This document shows positions 1-9,068 of a stretch of DNA of 64,000 nucleotides, piece by piece. The position numbers and the translations under genes are program-made. Position 1 is the first letter of the stretch. Every line of letters begins with the position of its first letter. The stretch spans positions 1 to 64,000 of the forward strand of contig CAKUZB010000006.1 of assembly GCA_934717745.1 (NCBI GenBank), read 5' to 3'. Below the pieces are notes generated by a model that saw nothing but the letters and a program-made list of their open reading frames with translations, was not told the DNA's origin and did not search any database. The stretch comes from an uncultured Candidatus Melainabacteria bacterium. Lineage in GTDB: Bacteria > Cyanobacteriota > Vampirovibrionia > Gastranaerophilales > Gastranaerophilaceae.

Positions 1-7
1 CCCGCTT

Positions 8-275
8 CTATTAAACCGTACCACTACCTATCGACATGAACAGTCATCAAATCCATTACCATTACCTCTTGATTAAAATTACAACACCCGCAAGGATTAC
101 CTTAATGCTGCTGTGTTTCCACCCTGACATGGTTCGATATCTTACGCCATTGCAAATTAACCCGTCATCAATAATAATAACTTCATTAACAACCGCACAA
201 GCCTCACAGTAGGCTCTGCACCTCGCTAAAGCATTCGAGTCGAGAGATTTGCTAAGTCCCCGTGGAGTACGGCTT
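8..275 (-). ncRNA. ffs: Signal recognition particle RNA, large bacterial type
   Basis: RNA scaffold of the signal recognition particle, which with Ffh targets nascent membrane and secreted proteins. On the minus strand the conserved domain IV apex is seen around 107-131 (GTCAGGGTGGAAACACAGCA, then GC). The 5' half resembles the Alu domain of the Bacillus/clostridial-type RNA (GGGGACTTAGC, then TTTAGCGAGG and GAGGCTTGTG). The ends pair: AAGCCGTAC at 275-267 with GTACGGTTT at 21-13, with one G-U pair. The length of about 265 nt fits the large class and not the roughly 100-nt 4.5S class. A good promoter lies immediately upstream. The exact 3' end is uncertain. An open frame of 73 codons on the same strand is a by-product of this RNA. 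Confidence 0.88.
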
Positions 276-281
276 GAATAC

Positions 282-310
282 ATTCTAATTTAAACACAGT
301 TTTTAATCAA
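282..310 (-). promoter_or_regulatory. Promoter of the SRP RNA gene
   Basis: On the minus strand there is TTGATT (310-305), a 17-bp spacer, then TAGAAT (287-282). The predicted start, 6-7 bp further on, coincides with the first paired base of the SRP RNA at about 275. The match in both position and sequence supports both the promoter and the 5' end of the RNA. Confidence 0.75.
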
Positions 311-379
311 GTTAAGTTGAAATCTTAACAAACTTAATTAAGAAAAGTATATTAAAATGTATTAATATTTCCCATGACG

Positions 380-394
380 AACATTATATATGTT
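380..394. promoter_or_regulatory. Possible NrdR-like palindrome upstream of nrdD
   Basis: AACATTATATATGTT is a near-perfect palindrome about 130 bp before nrdD. NrdR boxes have an AT-rich palindromic core around TATATA flanked by ACA/TGT, so the site is reminiscent of one. The usual second box at helical spacing is not clear, and palindromes of A and T are common by chance at this base composition. The rest of 311-523 shows no gene. Confidence 0.25.
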
Positions 395-523
395 AAAATA
401 ATAGAACATACAAAATAAAAAATATGGTTGCAAATCATTAAAAATCCAACAACCATTACTGTCGAAATACTTATTGAAGAATAGAAAAAGATTTATACAC
501 TGAATTGTGATTAGGAGATTAAA

Positions 524-2665
524 ATGGAAAAAATTATTAAACGAGATGGCGAAATAGCAGAATTTGATTCAGCAAGGATTACTGATGCTATTGAAAAAGC
601 CTCTAGTATAACCAAGGAGTTTGATACTAAAACAGCACAACAACTTACAAGAAATGTTATTGGTATCATTAAAAACTTCGTAAGAGAAAAACAATCAAAC
701 TTAAAAGCACCATCAGTTGAAGAAATTCAAGATATTGTTGAACAAGTTTTATTGTCATCTGAATATAAACAAACAGCAAAAGCATTCATTTTATATCGTG
801 AACAACACAATAAATTAAGAGATTTTGCAAACAACGCATCTGTTGATATGACTGACGATTATTTAAAAGAAATCGACTGGAAAGTTAACGAAAACTCAAA
901 CATGGGTTACTCAATTCAAGGTTTGAACAATTATATTTCATCTAACATTTCAAAAAGTTACTGGCTAAACAAAATTTATCCGGACAATATCAAAAATGCT
1001 CACTTAAAAGGTGATATTCACATTCACGATTTGAACATTCTTGCGTCATATTGTGTTGGTTGGGACTTAAAAGACCTACTTTTAGAAGGCTTCAAAGGGG
1101 TTGAAGGTAAAGTTCAATCTGCACCTGCAAAACACTTTAGAACCGCATTAGGTCAAATCGTAAACTTTATGTATACACTTCAAGGTGAAGCCGCTGGTGC
1201 ACAAGCATTTTCAAACTTTGATACTTTGCTTGCACCTTTCGTTAGATACGACCAATTGAATTACGACCAAGTTCATCAAGCAATGCAAGAATTTGTATTT
1301 AATATGAACGTTCCAACTCGTGTTGGTTTCCAAACACCATTCTCTAATATTACAATGGACTTAACAGTTCCAAGTTACTACAAAGACCAAGGTGTTATCA
1401 TTGGTGGTGAAATCATGGAAGAAACTTATGGCGAATATCAAGAAGAAATGAACATGATTAACAAAGCATTCTTTGACGTAATGATGAAAGGTGATGCTTC
1501 AGGACGTGTATTCACATTCCCAATCCCAACATACAACATTACAAAAGATTTTGACTGGAACAACAAAGATTTAGACGGTTTATGGGAAATCACAGCAAAA
1601 TATGGTATTCCAAACTTCTCTAACTTCGTAAATTCAGACTTAAATCCGGAAGATGCACGTTCAATGTGCTGTCGTTTGAGAATTGATAACCGACAATTGG
1701 CATATCGTGGCGGTGGTTTATTCGGTTCAAACCCTCTAACAGGTTCTATCGGTGTTGTTACGGTAAACTTGCCAAAAATCGGCTACTTAGCAAACAATGA
1801 AGAAGAATTCTTCCAAATGCTTTCAGATAGAATGTTGTTAGCAAAAGAATCATTGGAAATCAAAAGAAAACTTGTTGAAAAATTTACAGACCACAACTTG
1901 TATCCATATACTAAATTCTATTTGAGAGATATACATGCAAGATTTAATCAATACTGGAAAAACCATTTCTCAACAATTGGTTTAATTGGTATGAACGAAG
2001 CATGTTTGAACTTGCTTGGAGAAAACATTACAACAGAAAAAGGTCATGACTTTGCAATCAGAGTTATGGACTTTATGAGAGCAGAAATCACAAAATATCA
2101 AGAAGAAACAGGCAATAATTACAACTTAGAAGCAACTCCGGCAGAAGGTACAACTTATAGACTTGCAAAACTTGATAAAGAAACATATCCGAATATTATC
2201 ACCGCAAACGACGGTGGCGAGCCATATTACACAAATTCAACTCACGTTCCGGTAAACTACACAGACGACGTATTTGAATTACTTGATATGCAAGACGACT
2301 TGCAAACAAAATACACAGGCGGAACAACAGTTCACGTATTTGCAGGTGAAAGATGCCATGATAACGAAACAATGAAAAACTTCGTTAAAAAAGTATGCGA
2401 AAACTACAAATTACCATACTTTACATTCTCACCAACATTCAGCGTATGTCCAAACCATGGTTATATAGCAGGAGAACACGACACATGCCCAACTTGTGGT
2501 GATGAATGCGAAATCTACTCTCGTGTAGTTGGTTTCATCAGACCTGTAAAACAATGGAACAAAGGTAAACGAGCAGAATTTAAAAACAGAAAAACATTCA
2601 ACATTGAAAGCGACCTTGAATTTATTTCAAAAGTTGAGGACAAAGAAGAATGTCTTTCAAAATAG
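524..2665 (+). CDS. nrdD: Anaerobic ribonucleoside-triphosphate reductase
   Basis: Glycyl-radical enzyme that reduces ribonucleoside triphosphates to deoxynucleotides without oxygen. The 713 residues begin with an ATP-cone domain (KIIKRDGEIAEFDSARI), the allosteric site, and end with the zinc-binding cysteines (CPNHG, CPTC, DEC) followed by the glycyl-radical loop SRVVGFIRPV, with the radical glycine near residue 670. Length and order are typical of class III enzymes. The start has a clear AGGAG about 8 bp upstream. It overlaps the activase gene by 16 bp, so the two are co-translated. No oxygen-dependent reductase is seen in the window, consistent with anaerobic life. Confidence 0.97.
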   Translation: MEKIIKRDGEIAEFDSARITDAIEKASSITKEFDTKTAQQLTRNVIGIIKNFVREKQSNLKAPSVEEIQDIVEQVLLSSEYKQTAKAFILYREQHNKLRDFANNASVDMTDDYLKEIDWKVNENSNMGYSIQGLNNYISSNISKSYWLNKIYPDNIKNAHLKGDIHIHDLNILASYCVGWDLKDLLLEGFKGVEGKVQSAPAKHFRTALGQIVNFMYTLQGEAAGAQAFSNFDTLLAPFVRYDQLNYDQVHQAMQEFVFNMNVPTRVGFQTPFSNITMDLTVPSYYKDQGVIIGGEIMEETYGEYQEEMNMINKAFFDVMMKGDASGRVFTFPIPTYNITKDFDWNNKDLDGLWEITAKYGIPNFSNFVNSDLNPEDARSMCCRLRIDNRQLAYRGGGLFGSNPLTGSIGVVTVNLPKIGYLANNEEEFFQMLSDRMLLAKESLEIKRKLVEKFTDHNLYPYTKFYLRDIHARFNQYWKNHFSTIGLIGMNEACLNLLGENITTEKGHDFAIRVMDFMRAEITKYQEETGNNYNLEATPAEGTTYRLAKLDKETYPNIITANDGGEPYYTNSTHVPVNYTDDVFELLDMQDDLQTKYTGGTTVHVFAGERCHDNETMKNFVKKVCENYKLPYFTFSPTFSVCPNHGYIAGEHDTCPTCGDECEIYSRVVGFIRPVKQWNKGKRAEFKNRKTFNIESDLEFISKVEDKEECLSK

Positions 2666-3339
2666 CAGGTTTGCAAAAAACAACATTCATCGATTTTCCT
2701 AAAAAAATCGCATGTATTGTTTTTACACAAGGTTGCAACTTCAGATGTGGCTATTGCCATAATCCGGAATTATTTGAAAACAAAGAGCCGGCACTTTCAG
2801 TGCCGGCATTCTTTGAGTTTTTGAACAAACGCAAAGGAAAACTTGACGGAGTTGTAATCACAGGTGGAGAACCAACATTACAACACGATTTGAAAGACTT
2901 TATTCGACAAATTAAAGATTTAGAATTTTTAGTTAAATTAGATACAAACGGCACAAACCCAGAAATATTAAAAGAACTTTTATGTGAAAACTTGCTTGAT
3001 TACGTAGCAATGGATATAAAAGCACCGCCGGAAAAATATAATAACATTGTAAATGTTAATTTTGATACTGAAAAAATCAAAACAAGCATTGATTTAATTA
3101 TGAATAGTAGAATTGATTACGAATTTAGAACAACTGTTATAAAATCGCAACTTTCGATTGAGGATTTTGAAAGCATTTGTCAAACAATAAAAGGGGCGAA
3201 AAAGTATTATTTACAAGAATTTATCCCATCAAAAATTTTAGATAAAAATTTAATGACAGAAAAAAGTTATTCGCATGACGAGTTTAAAGAAATTTGCGAA
3301 AAACTTAAAAAATACGTACAATATTGCAATTTCAGATAG
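2650..3339 (+). CDS. nrdG: Anaerobic ribonucleotide reductase activating protein (radical SAM)
   Basis: Radical S-adenosylmethionine enzyme that installs the glycyl radical on NrdD. The CxxxCxxC iron-sulfur motif is CNFRCGYC near residues 29-36, followed by a GGEPTL motif around residue 75 that contacts SAM. At 229 residues it belongs to the longer NrdG-like type related to pyruvate-formate-lyase activases and not to the short enterobacterial NrdG. The 16-bp overlap with nrdD makes NrdD the expected substrate. A strong terminator follows directly, so nrdD-nrdG forms its own unit. Confidence 0.93.
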   Translation: MSFKIAGLQKTTFIDFPKKIACIVFTQGCNFRCGYCHNPELFENKEPALSVPAFFEFLNKRKGKLDGVVITGGEPTLQHDLKDFIRQIKDLEFLVKLDTNGTNPEILKELLCENLLDYVAMDIKAPPEKYNNIVNVNFDTEKIKTSIDLIMNSRIDYEFRTTVIKSQLSIEDFESICQTIKGAKKYYLQEFIPSKILDKNLMTEKSYSHDEFKEICEKLKKYVQYCNFR

Positions 3340-3380
3340 GCTAAAAACCATGCTACCATGGAGTTTTAGCATGCTTTTTT
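3340..3380 (+). terminator. Rho-independent terminator after nrdG
   Basis: GCTAAAA-A-CCATG, loop, CATGG-A-GTTTTAGC forms a stem of about 13 bp, followed by ATGC and a run of T. It begins at the base after the nrdG stop codon. Confidence 0.85.
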
Positions 3381-3499
3381 AATTTAAATTACACCATGTA
3401 ATGTATTGCGATTTTAATAAAAAAATGAAAGAATACTCATGTAAACAAGGTTAGTTTACCCCACACATTATACACTAGATTTGAGAGGAAAAATTTAAA

Positions 3500-4006
3500 A
3501 TGACTGAAGGAATTTCTGCTTTAAGTGGAATGTCTGGTTTGTCGCTTGTTGATGCTATTTTTGACAAAACCGGCAGTAAAGACGATGATAAAAAATCCGG
3601 CGACATTTTTGATTTAATATTTCAAACAATTGATGAAAGCCTTTTACAAACACAAGAAAACACAAATAACATTGAAACAAATACAGGAAATCAGGCTTCA
3701 GACTTTAATTTTGGACCTCCTGCAAATATTACAATAGAAAATTTTGATTATTCATCACAAGATTCATCATCTGGAGAAGAATTTTCAATCGCAGAAGCCT
3801 CAGGTGAACCTAAAGGTGCAGTTGGTAAAGGTGGAGAGTCAGAAGAAGAAGATACAAATTACAGTCCAATGGACTTAAATCAAGACGGAACAGTATCTAT
3901 AGAGGAAATGCTTTCTTATTTTGAAGCGAGTGAAAGTTATAATTCACAAGAGCAAAAAAATAATTCATCAAACCAATTTGAACAAATTTTTGACATGTTA
4001 GTTTAA
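3500..4006 (+). CDS. Small acidic protein with one EF-hand loop
   Basis: No family recognised. The 168 residues are acidic and low in complexity, rich in Ser, Asn, Gln and Glu, with no signal peptide or membrane segment. Near the C-terminus, DLNQDGTVSIEE matches the EF-hand calcium loop (D-x-N-x-D-G-x-[VI]-S-x-x-E). The start has GAGAGGA upstream. It stands alone between two terminators. A second protein with the same kind of loop lies at 60516-61193; both begin with a short Ser-rich head and have a disordered middle, so they may belong to one lineage-specific family. Calcium binding is inferred from the loop only. Confidence 0.7.
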   Translation: MTEGISALSGMSGLSLVDAIFDKTGSKDDDKKSGDIFDLIFQTIDESLLQTQENTNNIETNTGNQASDFNFGPPANITIENFDYSSQDSSSGEEFSIAEASGEPKGAVGKGGESEEEDTNYSPMDLNQDGTVSIEEMLSYFEASESYNSQEQKNNSSNQFEQIFDMLV

Positions 4007-4061
4007 TTATTTATCCCAAATATACATTATTAATTAATCTTATTACTATCCATATTTTGCA

Positions 4062-4090
4062 GCGAGCCATTACGGTTCGCTTTTTATTTT
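4062..4090 (+). terminator. Terminator after the EF-hand gene
   Basis: GCGAGCC, loop ATTAC, GGTTCGC, then TTTTTATTTT. The stem has 7 bp with one G-T pair and a good T run. Confidence 0.75.
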
Positions 4091-4117
4091 GAAATTTGAA
4101 CGTATTTTTATCATTAT

Positions 4118-4837
4118 TTATAAATTATCAATATTTCTTTCTTTTTGCATTCTTGTCCAATTGATTATTCCAATAATTGACATTACAAAATAGATTGATT
4201 TTTTTGTAATCATAATTACATCACCCAACAAAATCCATTGAGTAATCGCAATTACATCAGAAATTAACCACAAGGCATATTGATCCGCATAACGCTTTAT
4301 TTCATAAAAAGTTGCAATAACCCCCAAAGACACCGTAATTGCATCTAAAAGCGGAGTTGCCCCACCTATTTTCACTAAAAAATATCTTAGGGTAAGTGAA
4401 CTTATAACAACAATTATGAACATTAACAAGCGAAGTTTCCAACTCATAACTCTGGTTTTACATTTGTCTTTTTCCTTGTTATCAAGGTGTTTTGTCCATA
4501 AATATAAACCCACAACACCACAAGGCAAATAATACAACATCTCCAATGCAAATGTTCCATACACGTGGTTATAAAATAAAATTGTAGAATACAAAATTGT
4601 GTTTATTATTCCAAAAATCCATTTTGGCCAACTCGCATGAGCACACAAAAAAATACACGAAATGCCCATTATTGAACTAATATAATTAACAATCAGATAC
4701 CAATGAGGGTGAGTTTTATCAGTAAGCATATAAAACGCACCGATAAAAACCATAGCCAAAAACATCACCCACTCAAACCAACGCAAGTTTTTGAAGGCAA
4801 CTACAAAAATATTCTTTTGTAATTCTTCTTTAATCAT
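4118..4837 (-). CDS. pnuC: PnuC-type nicotinamide riboside transporter
   Basis: Integral membrane transporter of the PnuC family, which takes up nicotinamide riboside or related vitamins by facilitated diffusion, with intracellular phosphorylation trapping the substrate. The 239 residues equal the usual family length and show about seven hydrophobic segments. Family-like stretches are the SWPKWIFGIINTILYS segment, the YLPCGVVGLYLW helix and the C-terminal WLISDVIAI and IIGIINWTRM regions. It lies 8 bp downstream of pepT and probably shares its transcript. No NadR kinase is seen nearby, so the exact vitamin is not settled by context. Confidence 0.83.
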   Translation of the reverse strand: MIKEELQKNIFVVAFKNLRWFEWVMFLAMVFIGAFYMLTDKTHPHWYLIVNYISSIMGISCIFLCAHASWPKWIFGIINTILYSTILFYNHVYGTFALEMLYYLPCGVVGLYLWTKHLDNKEKDKCKTRVMSWKLRLLMFIIVVISSLTLRYFLVKIGGATPLLDAITVSLGVIATFYEIKRYADQYALWLISDVIAITQWILLGDVIMITKKSIYFVMSIIGIINWTRMQKERNIDNL

Positions 4838-4845
4838 TTTCGTAA

Positions 4846-6093
4846 TTATTCTTTCACATTTTCAGCCCAAACAGAAACTAAATTTATAACATTTTCAACA
4901 CATTTTTTCATTGTTTGCAAAGAAACAAATTCTTTTTTTGAATGGAAATTAACCCCACCTGTGCCTAAATTTGGAGTCAATAAACCTCTCAAAGTTAAAG
5001 AAGCACCATCTGTTCCACCTCTTACAGGAGGTTCTTTAGGTTCAAATCCTGAACGTTTAAGTGCAATTTTTGCATACTCAATAACCTCAGGTTTTTCCAT
5101 TAATTTTTCTTTCATATTATGATATTTTTCATTTGGATTAAATGTTATTTTGCAACCGGCATAAGTATTTTCAATCTCTTTAATAATATTATGTAAAAAT
5201 TCAATTCTCATGTTTGCTTGTTCAAAATCAAAATCTCTCACAAGCATTTTCATAACAGTTTTATTTACATCGCCAGAAATACTGTCTACATGGTAGTATC
5301 CTTGTTTTTCTTTTGTTGTTTCCGGTAATTCATTTTTCGGAATTTTATTCATAATTGCACTTGCAACCTCAATAGAATTAACCATTTTGCCATAAGCATA
5401 ACCACAATGAACAGGGATACCCTCAATTATTATTTCAGGGTTAAATGCGTTAAATGTTTCAGATTCAATACTATCCGGTTCAGAACCGTCAACTGTGTAG
5501 GCAACATTTGCATTAAATTTTTCAATATCAAAATAAGTTACCCCCTCACCAATTTCTTCATCTGGAGTAATCGCAATTTTTATTGTCGGACGTTCAATTT
5601 CAGGATTTTCTTTCAAAACCTGTACCGCTTCTAAAATTTCAGCAATACCGGCCTTGTCATCTGCACCCAAAAGAGTTGTGCCGTCAGAAGTTATAATTAT
5701 ATTGTTTTTGTATGGTTCTAAATCAACCGCATCAATTTTTACATCTTTTAATTCTATGTCGCCCTCTTTATAATCGTGAACCTGAGGATTTACAATACCG
5801 GTTGGGGCTTGTTCACTTGTATCCATATGAGCAATCAGCCCTAATACAAAGTTACTTTTGATATTCCCTTTTAAAACGGCTGTTACAGTGCCTGTTTTAT
5901 CAAGTTTTACATCTTTCATACCCATTTTTTTAAGTTTTTTTACTAAAACTTTTTTTGCAAAATCCACTTGCTTTTTTGTACTTGGAGAAATTCCTTGTTT
6001 TGTCGCTTCACAAGAACCTGTATCGAATTTAGCCATTTCTATAAAGTTATCCCTCAATCGAGTTTCGTTAATCAAACTTAAAATTTCTGTCAT
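4846..6093 (-). CDS. pepT: Peptidase T (tripeptide aminopeptidase)
   Basis: Cytoplasmic M20B zinc aminopeptidase that removes the N-terminal residue of tripeptides. Metal and catalytic motifs are in family order: HMDTS, then GADDKAGIAEI with the bridging aspartate, PDEEIGEG with the general base, a VDG segment and a final NFHSKKEF histidine. The 415 residues match the family. The start has an AGGAGG just upstream. Its gene is followed by pnuC on the same strand. The role is use of imported peptides as amino-acid source. Confidence 0.95.
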   Translation of the reverse strand: MTEILSLINETRLRDNFIEMAKFDTGSCEATKQGISPSTKKQVDFAKKVLVKKLKKMGMKDVKLDKTGTVTAVLKGNIKSNFVLGLIAHMDTSEQAPTGIVNPQVHDYKEGDIELKDVKIDAVDLEPYKNNIIITSDGTTLLGADDKAGIAEILEAVQVLKENPEIERPTIKIAITPDEEIGEGVTYFDIEKFNANVAYTVDGSEPDSIESETFNAFNPEIIIEGIPVHCGYAYGKMVNSIEVASAIMNKIPKNELPETTKEKQGYYHVDSISGDVNKTVMKMLVRDFDFEQANMRIEFLHNIIKEIENTYAGCKITFNPNEKYHNMKEKLMEKPEVIEYAKIALKRSGFEPKEPPVRGGTDGASLTLRGLLTPNLGTGGVNFHSKKEFVSLQTMKKCVENVINLVSVWAENVKE

Positions 6094-6163
6094 AAATCCT
6101 CCTTTTATGGGTATTTATAAAAATATAACACATAGTATTATATTATAAAAAGAAAGGATTTTT

Positions 6164-7522
6164 ATGAAATATATTTGGCTTTATATTGTTGCAATAGTTG
6201 CATCGCTAGGTGGTTTACTATCAGGTTATGACACAGGCGTAATTTCAGGTGCATTACTGTTTATCAACGAAACGTGGGATTTATCTGACTCACTTCAAGG
6301 CTTTTTAGTAAGTTCCGTTTTAATTGGTGCGGTTATTGGTGCGGCAACAAATGGTATTTTAGCAGATATTTTTGGACGTAAAAAAATTATCATGGCAACT
6401 GCCGTAATCTTTATAACAGGTTCAATTATGTGTGCCTTCGCCCCAAATGTATTAGTTCTGATAATTTCAAGAATTTTCGTCGGCTTTGCCGTTGGTATCG
6501 TTAACTTTGTTGTTCCTTTGTATTTATCTGAAATTTCACCAAAAGCATTGCGTGGGACTCTGGTTTCTCTTTACCAATGGGCAATTACTGCCGGTATTTT
6601 ATTTTCATACATAATTAATTCTGCTTTCGCAAATGCAATTTATAGTTGGCGTTGGATGTTATTTGCCGGTGTTATTCCAAGTTTGATTTTGCTAGTTGGA
6701 ATGAGTTTAATGCAAGACACACCTCGTTGGCTTGTAAGCAAAAAACGTGAAGAAGAAGCAAAAAATGTTTTTAGAAAAATTGAACCAGATATTGATGCTG
6801 ACAAAGAAATTGAAGATATTAAACAAACAATTTCAAAAAGTTCTGAAAAAAGTGAAAAATTTGTATTCAAAAAATGGATGGTTATGCCATTTGTAGTCGG
6901 TATTGGTATTATGTTTGCACAAATTTGCACAGGTATTAACACAATTATTTATTACGCACCTACAATCTTTAAATCTGCCGGTTTTGATAGCAATATTACT
7001 GCAATATATGCAACAGCAGGTATTGGTATAATTAACTTTTTAATGACAATAGTTGCAATATATTTTACCGACCGTTTAGGAAGAAAACCGTTGCTATACT
7101 TTGGCTTAACAGGTGTAATGTTGAGTTTATTTGCACTTGGAACATCTTTTGCTTTCGCAGATGTTTTGGGTTCATATCAAAAATGGGTTGCAGTCGGAAG
7201 TTTAGTAACTTACATCATATTTTTTGCTATGAGTCTTGGGCCTGTTGGCTGGATTATCGTATCAGAAGTGTTCCCACTAAAAATTCGTGGAATTTCTATG
7301 AGCATTTGTACAGTTTCAAACTTCGCTTTCAACTTCTTTGTTGTAGCAAGTTTCCCTGTTTTATTACACAGAATCGGCGGAGCATGGACATTCTGGATTT
7401 TCGGCTTTGTTTCAATCCTATGTATAATCTTCGTTTACTTCTTCGTTCCTGAAACAAAAGGAATTTCATTAGAAAAAATCGAAGAAAATTGGGTGAACAA
7501 CGTAAATCCAAGAAAGTTTTAG
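6164..7522 (+). CDS. Sugar porter family MFS transporter
   Basis: Twelve-helix major facilitator of the sugar porter family (XylE/AraE/GalP-like), expected to bring in a hexose or pentose with protons. Diagnostic motifs are GYDTGVISGA in helix 1, DIFGRKK after helix 2, DRLGRKP after helix 8 and PETKGISLEKIEE at the C-terminal end. The 452 residues are full length. The start follows AAAGGA. It diverges from pepT across 70 bp. The sugar cannot be told from sequence, and no sugar catabolic genes adjoin it. Confidence 0.92.
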   Translation: MKYIWLYIVAIVASLGGLLSGYDTGVISGALLFINETWDLSDSLQGFLVSSVLIGAVIGAATNGILADIFGRKKIIMATAVIFITGSIMCAFAPNVLVLIISRIFVGFAVGIVNFVVPLYLSEISPKALRGTLVSLYQWAITAGILFSYIINSAFANAIYSWRWMLFAGVIPSLILLVGMSLMQDTPRWLVSKKREEEAKNVFRKIEPDIDADKEIEDIKQTISKSSEKSEKFVFKKWMVMPFVVGIGIMFAQICTGINTIIYYAPTIFKSAGFDSNITAIYATAGIGIINFLMTIVAIYFTDRLGRKPLLYFGLTGVMLSLFALGTSFAFADVLGSYQKWVAVGSLVTYIIFFAMSLGPVGWIIVSEVFPLKIRGISMSICTVSNFAFNFFVVASFPVLLHRIGGAWTFWIFGFVSILCIIFVYFFVPETKGISLEKIEENWVNNVNPRKF

Positions 7523-7553
7523 ACATAACAAAAATAATCATTAAACATTATTT

Positions 7554-8213
7554 ATGGACAAATTTTTAGATACTATTCAAGAAAATTTTGACAAATTTCG
7601 TATTGTAATCAAATATACCTTTATCGGCTGTTTGATTACAATTGCATTGCTTATAATTTTTGCATTTTTATGTAAAACTTGTAACACCTTTTTTAAAGAT
7701 TTAAACGCAAACCCTCAAAAATCTATTAAAAAAATTGATTTTTTACTAAAAATTGCACCGAAATCAGCATTTTTATACTATTTAAAAGGTCATGCATATC
7801 TTAATTTAGATAAATATGATGACTCTTTAAAATATTTTGAAAAATCACTTGAATACAAAGAATATGCCGATACTTACTCTGAAATGGCGGTTACAAATTT
7901 CAAAAAAGAAAGAAAAATTACGCCAAAAGTTCTTGATTTGTTTGATAAAGCAATAAAACTTTCACCTGAAAACGCAAGAATTTATCAGGAAAGAGCAAGT
8001 GTTTATTTTATCGCAGGCGAGTATGACAAATCCCTAAACGACCTTGAAAAAACATATACAATAACGCACGACGAATGTTTTATCTATCGTTCCGCAGATG
8101 TTTATTTACAAAAAGGCGACTACTGTAAGGCTTATGACTATTACGAGGCTTTTGACAAACAAACAGGTAATAATTCTGTAAGCAAAGACTTTGCAAAATT
8201 CAGATGTAAATAA
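7554..8213 (+). CDS. Membrane-anchored TPR protein
   Basis: Hypothetical protein of 219 residues with one hydrophobic helix near residues 18-42 and then tetratricopeptide-like helical repeats (for example YYLKGHAYLNLDKYDDSLKYF and AVYFIAGEYDKSLNDLEK-like units). Such proteins usually act as scaffolds; the partner is unknown. It follows the sugar porter by 31 bp with no clear Shine-Dalgarno sequence and may be read from the same transcript. It ends at a strong bidirectional terminator. Confidence 0.7.
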   Translation: MDKFLDTIQENFDKFRIVIKYTFIGCLITIALLIIFAFLCKTCNTFFKDLNANPQKSIKKIDFLLKIAPKSAFLYYLKGHAYLNLDKYDDSLKYFEKSLEYKEYADTYSEMAVTNFKKERKITPKVLDLFDKAIKLSPENARIYQERASVYFIAGEYDKSLNDLEKTYTITHDECFIYRSADVYLQKGDYCKAYDYYEAFDKQTGNNSVSKDFAKFRCK

Positions 8214-8240
8214 AAAGTTCAGAATGACATCTTTTAGCAA

Positions 8241-8270
8241 AAAGGCGGGTGCAAAGCACCCGCCTTTTTT
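8241..8270. terminator. Bidirectional terminator between converging genes
   Basis: AAAGGCGGGTGC, loop AAA, GCACCCGCCTTTTTT. The perfect 9-bp GC-rich stem has A on the left and T on the right, so it can end transcripts from both strands. Confidence 0.9.
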
Positions 8271-8271
8271 A

Positions 8272-8511
8272 TTATTCTTTATAACCGTCTAGCAAACTTA
8301 AAGTTTCTTTTTTTATTTCCTGCTTTTGTTTAGGTTTTTCTGGAATATTTTTTATTAGTTTCGTTTTACCTGTAAGTTTATCAATTTTTACAGTTGCCAA
8401 TCCCTTGGCTACCACGTGATACTCATAACGTAAACAAGTTTGAAACAAAATTAACAAAACAAAAACAGATACAATAATATAAAAATATTTTTTTAAATCA
8501 CAATGTTCCAT
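8272..8511 (-). CDS. Small single-span membrane protein, unknown function
   Basis: 79 residues: a short Lys-rich start, one transmembrane helix at about residues 10-25 (FYIIVSVFVLLILFQ), then a basic and polar tail. No family recognised. It lies 13 bp downstream of apt on the same strand and is probably the last gene of the glycosyltransferase-apt unit. The coding call rests on position and clean spacing, so confidence is moderate. Confidence 0.55.
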   Translation of the reverse strand: MEHCDLKKYFYIIVSVFVLLILFQTCLRYEYHVVAKGLATVKIDKLTGKTKLIKNIPEKPKQKQEIKKETLSLLDGYKE

Positions 8512-8524
8512 ATTTCACTCTTAA

Positions 8525-9055
8525 TTAATATTGCAACATTGTGAAAACTTCACAACCTTCTTGTTGCTCAAGTTTTTCACGTCCGCCAAGTCCGTTTAAT
8601 TCAATCCAAAATGCTGCACCTACAATATTACCTTTTGCCTGATGAATTAATTTGCAAGCCGCACAAGCAGTTCCGCCTGTTGCTAACAAATCATCTACGA
8701 TTAAAACATTTTTTCCTTCTTCAATCGCATCTTTGTGCATTTCAATTGTATCAGTACCGTATTCTAATTCGTAAGTTTGTTTAAATGTTGGTGCAGGCAA
8801 TTTGTGAGGTTTTCTTACGGGAACAAAACCTACACCTAATTTATATGCTAAAGGCATACCAACAATAAACCCTCTTGATTCCATGCCTGCAATATAGTCA
8901 ATTTTTTTATCTTTGTAATGTTCATACAAATAATCAACCATATCTCTCATTATTTCAGGTTCTTTTAGAGCCGTTGTAATATCACGGAATAAAATACCTT
9001 CTTTTGGAAAATCTTGAACTGCTCTTATTTTTTCTTTAATGCCTGCTAACATCAT
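8525..9055 (-). CDS. apt: Adenine phosphoribosyltransferase
   Basis: Salvages adenine to AMP using phosphoribosyl pyrophosphate in the cytoplasm. The PRPP-binding motif is VLIVDDLLATGGTA, and the MESRGFIVG and FVPVRKPHKLP segments are family features. I chose the ATG at 9055 (176 residues) because GGGG lies 5 bp upstream; a second ATG follows at once. A GTG at 9079 in the same frame would add eight residues and overlap the upstream gene. The length with the chosen start fits the family. Confidence 0.95.
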   Translation of the reverse strand: MMLAGIKEKIRAVQDFPKEGILFRDITTALKEPEIMRDMVDYLYEHYKDKKIDYIAGMESRGFIVGMPLAYKLGVGFVPVRKPHKLPAPTFKQTYELEYGTDTIEMHKDAIEEGKNVLIVDDLLATGGTACAACKLIHQAKGNIVGAAFWIELNGLGGREKLEQQEGCEVFTMLQY

Positions 9056-9068
9056 TTTTTCCCCTTTT

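Noticed and set aside
62..283. 73-codon open frame on the minus strand at the left edge
   Set aside because: It lies within the SRP RNA on the same strand; the sequence is explained by RNA structure and promoter position.
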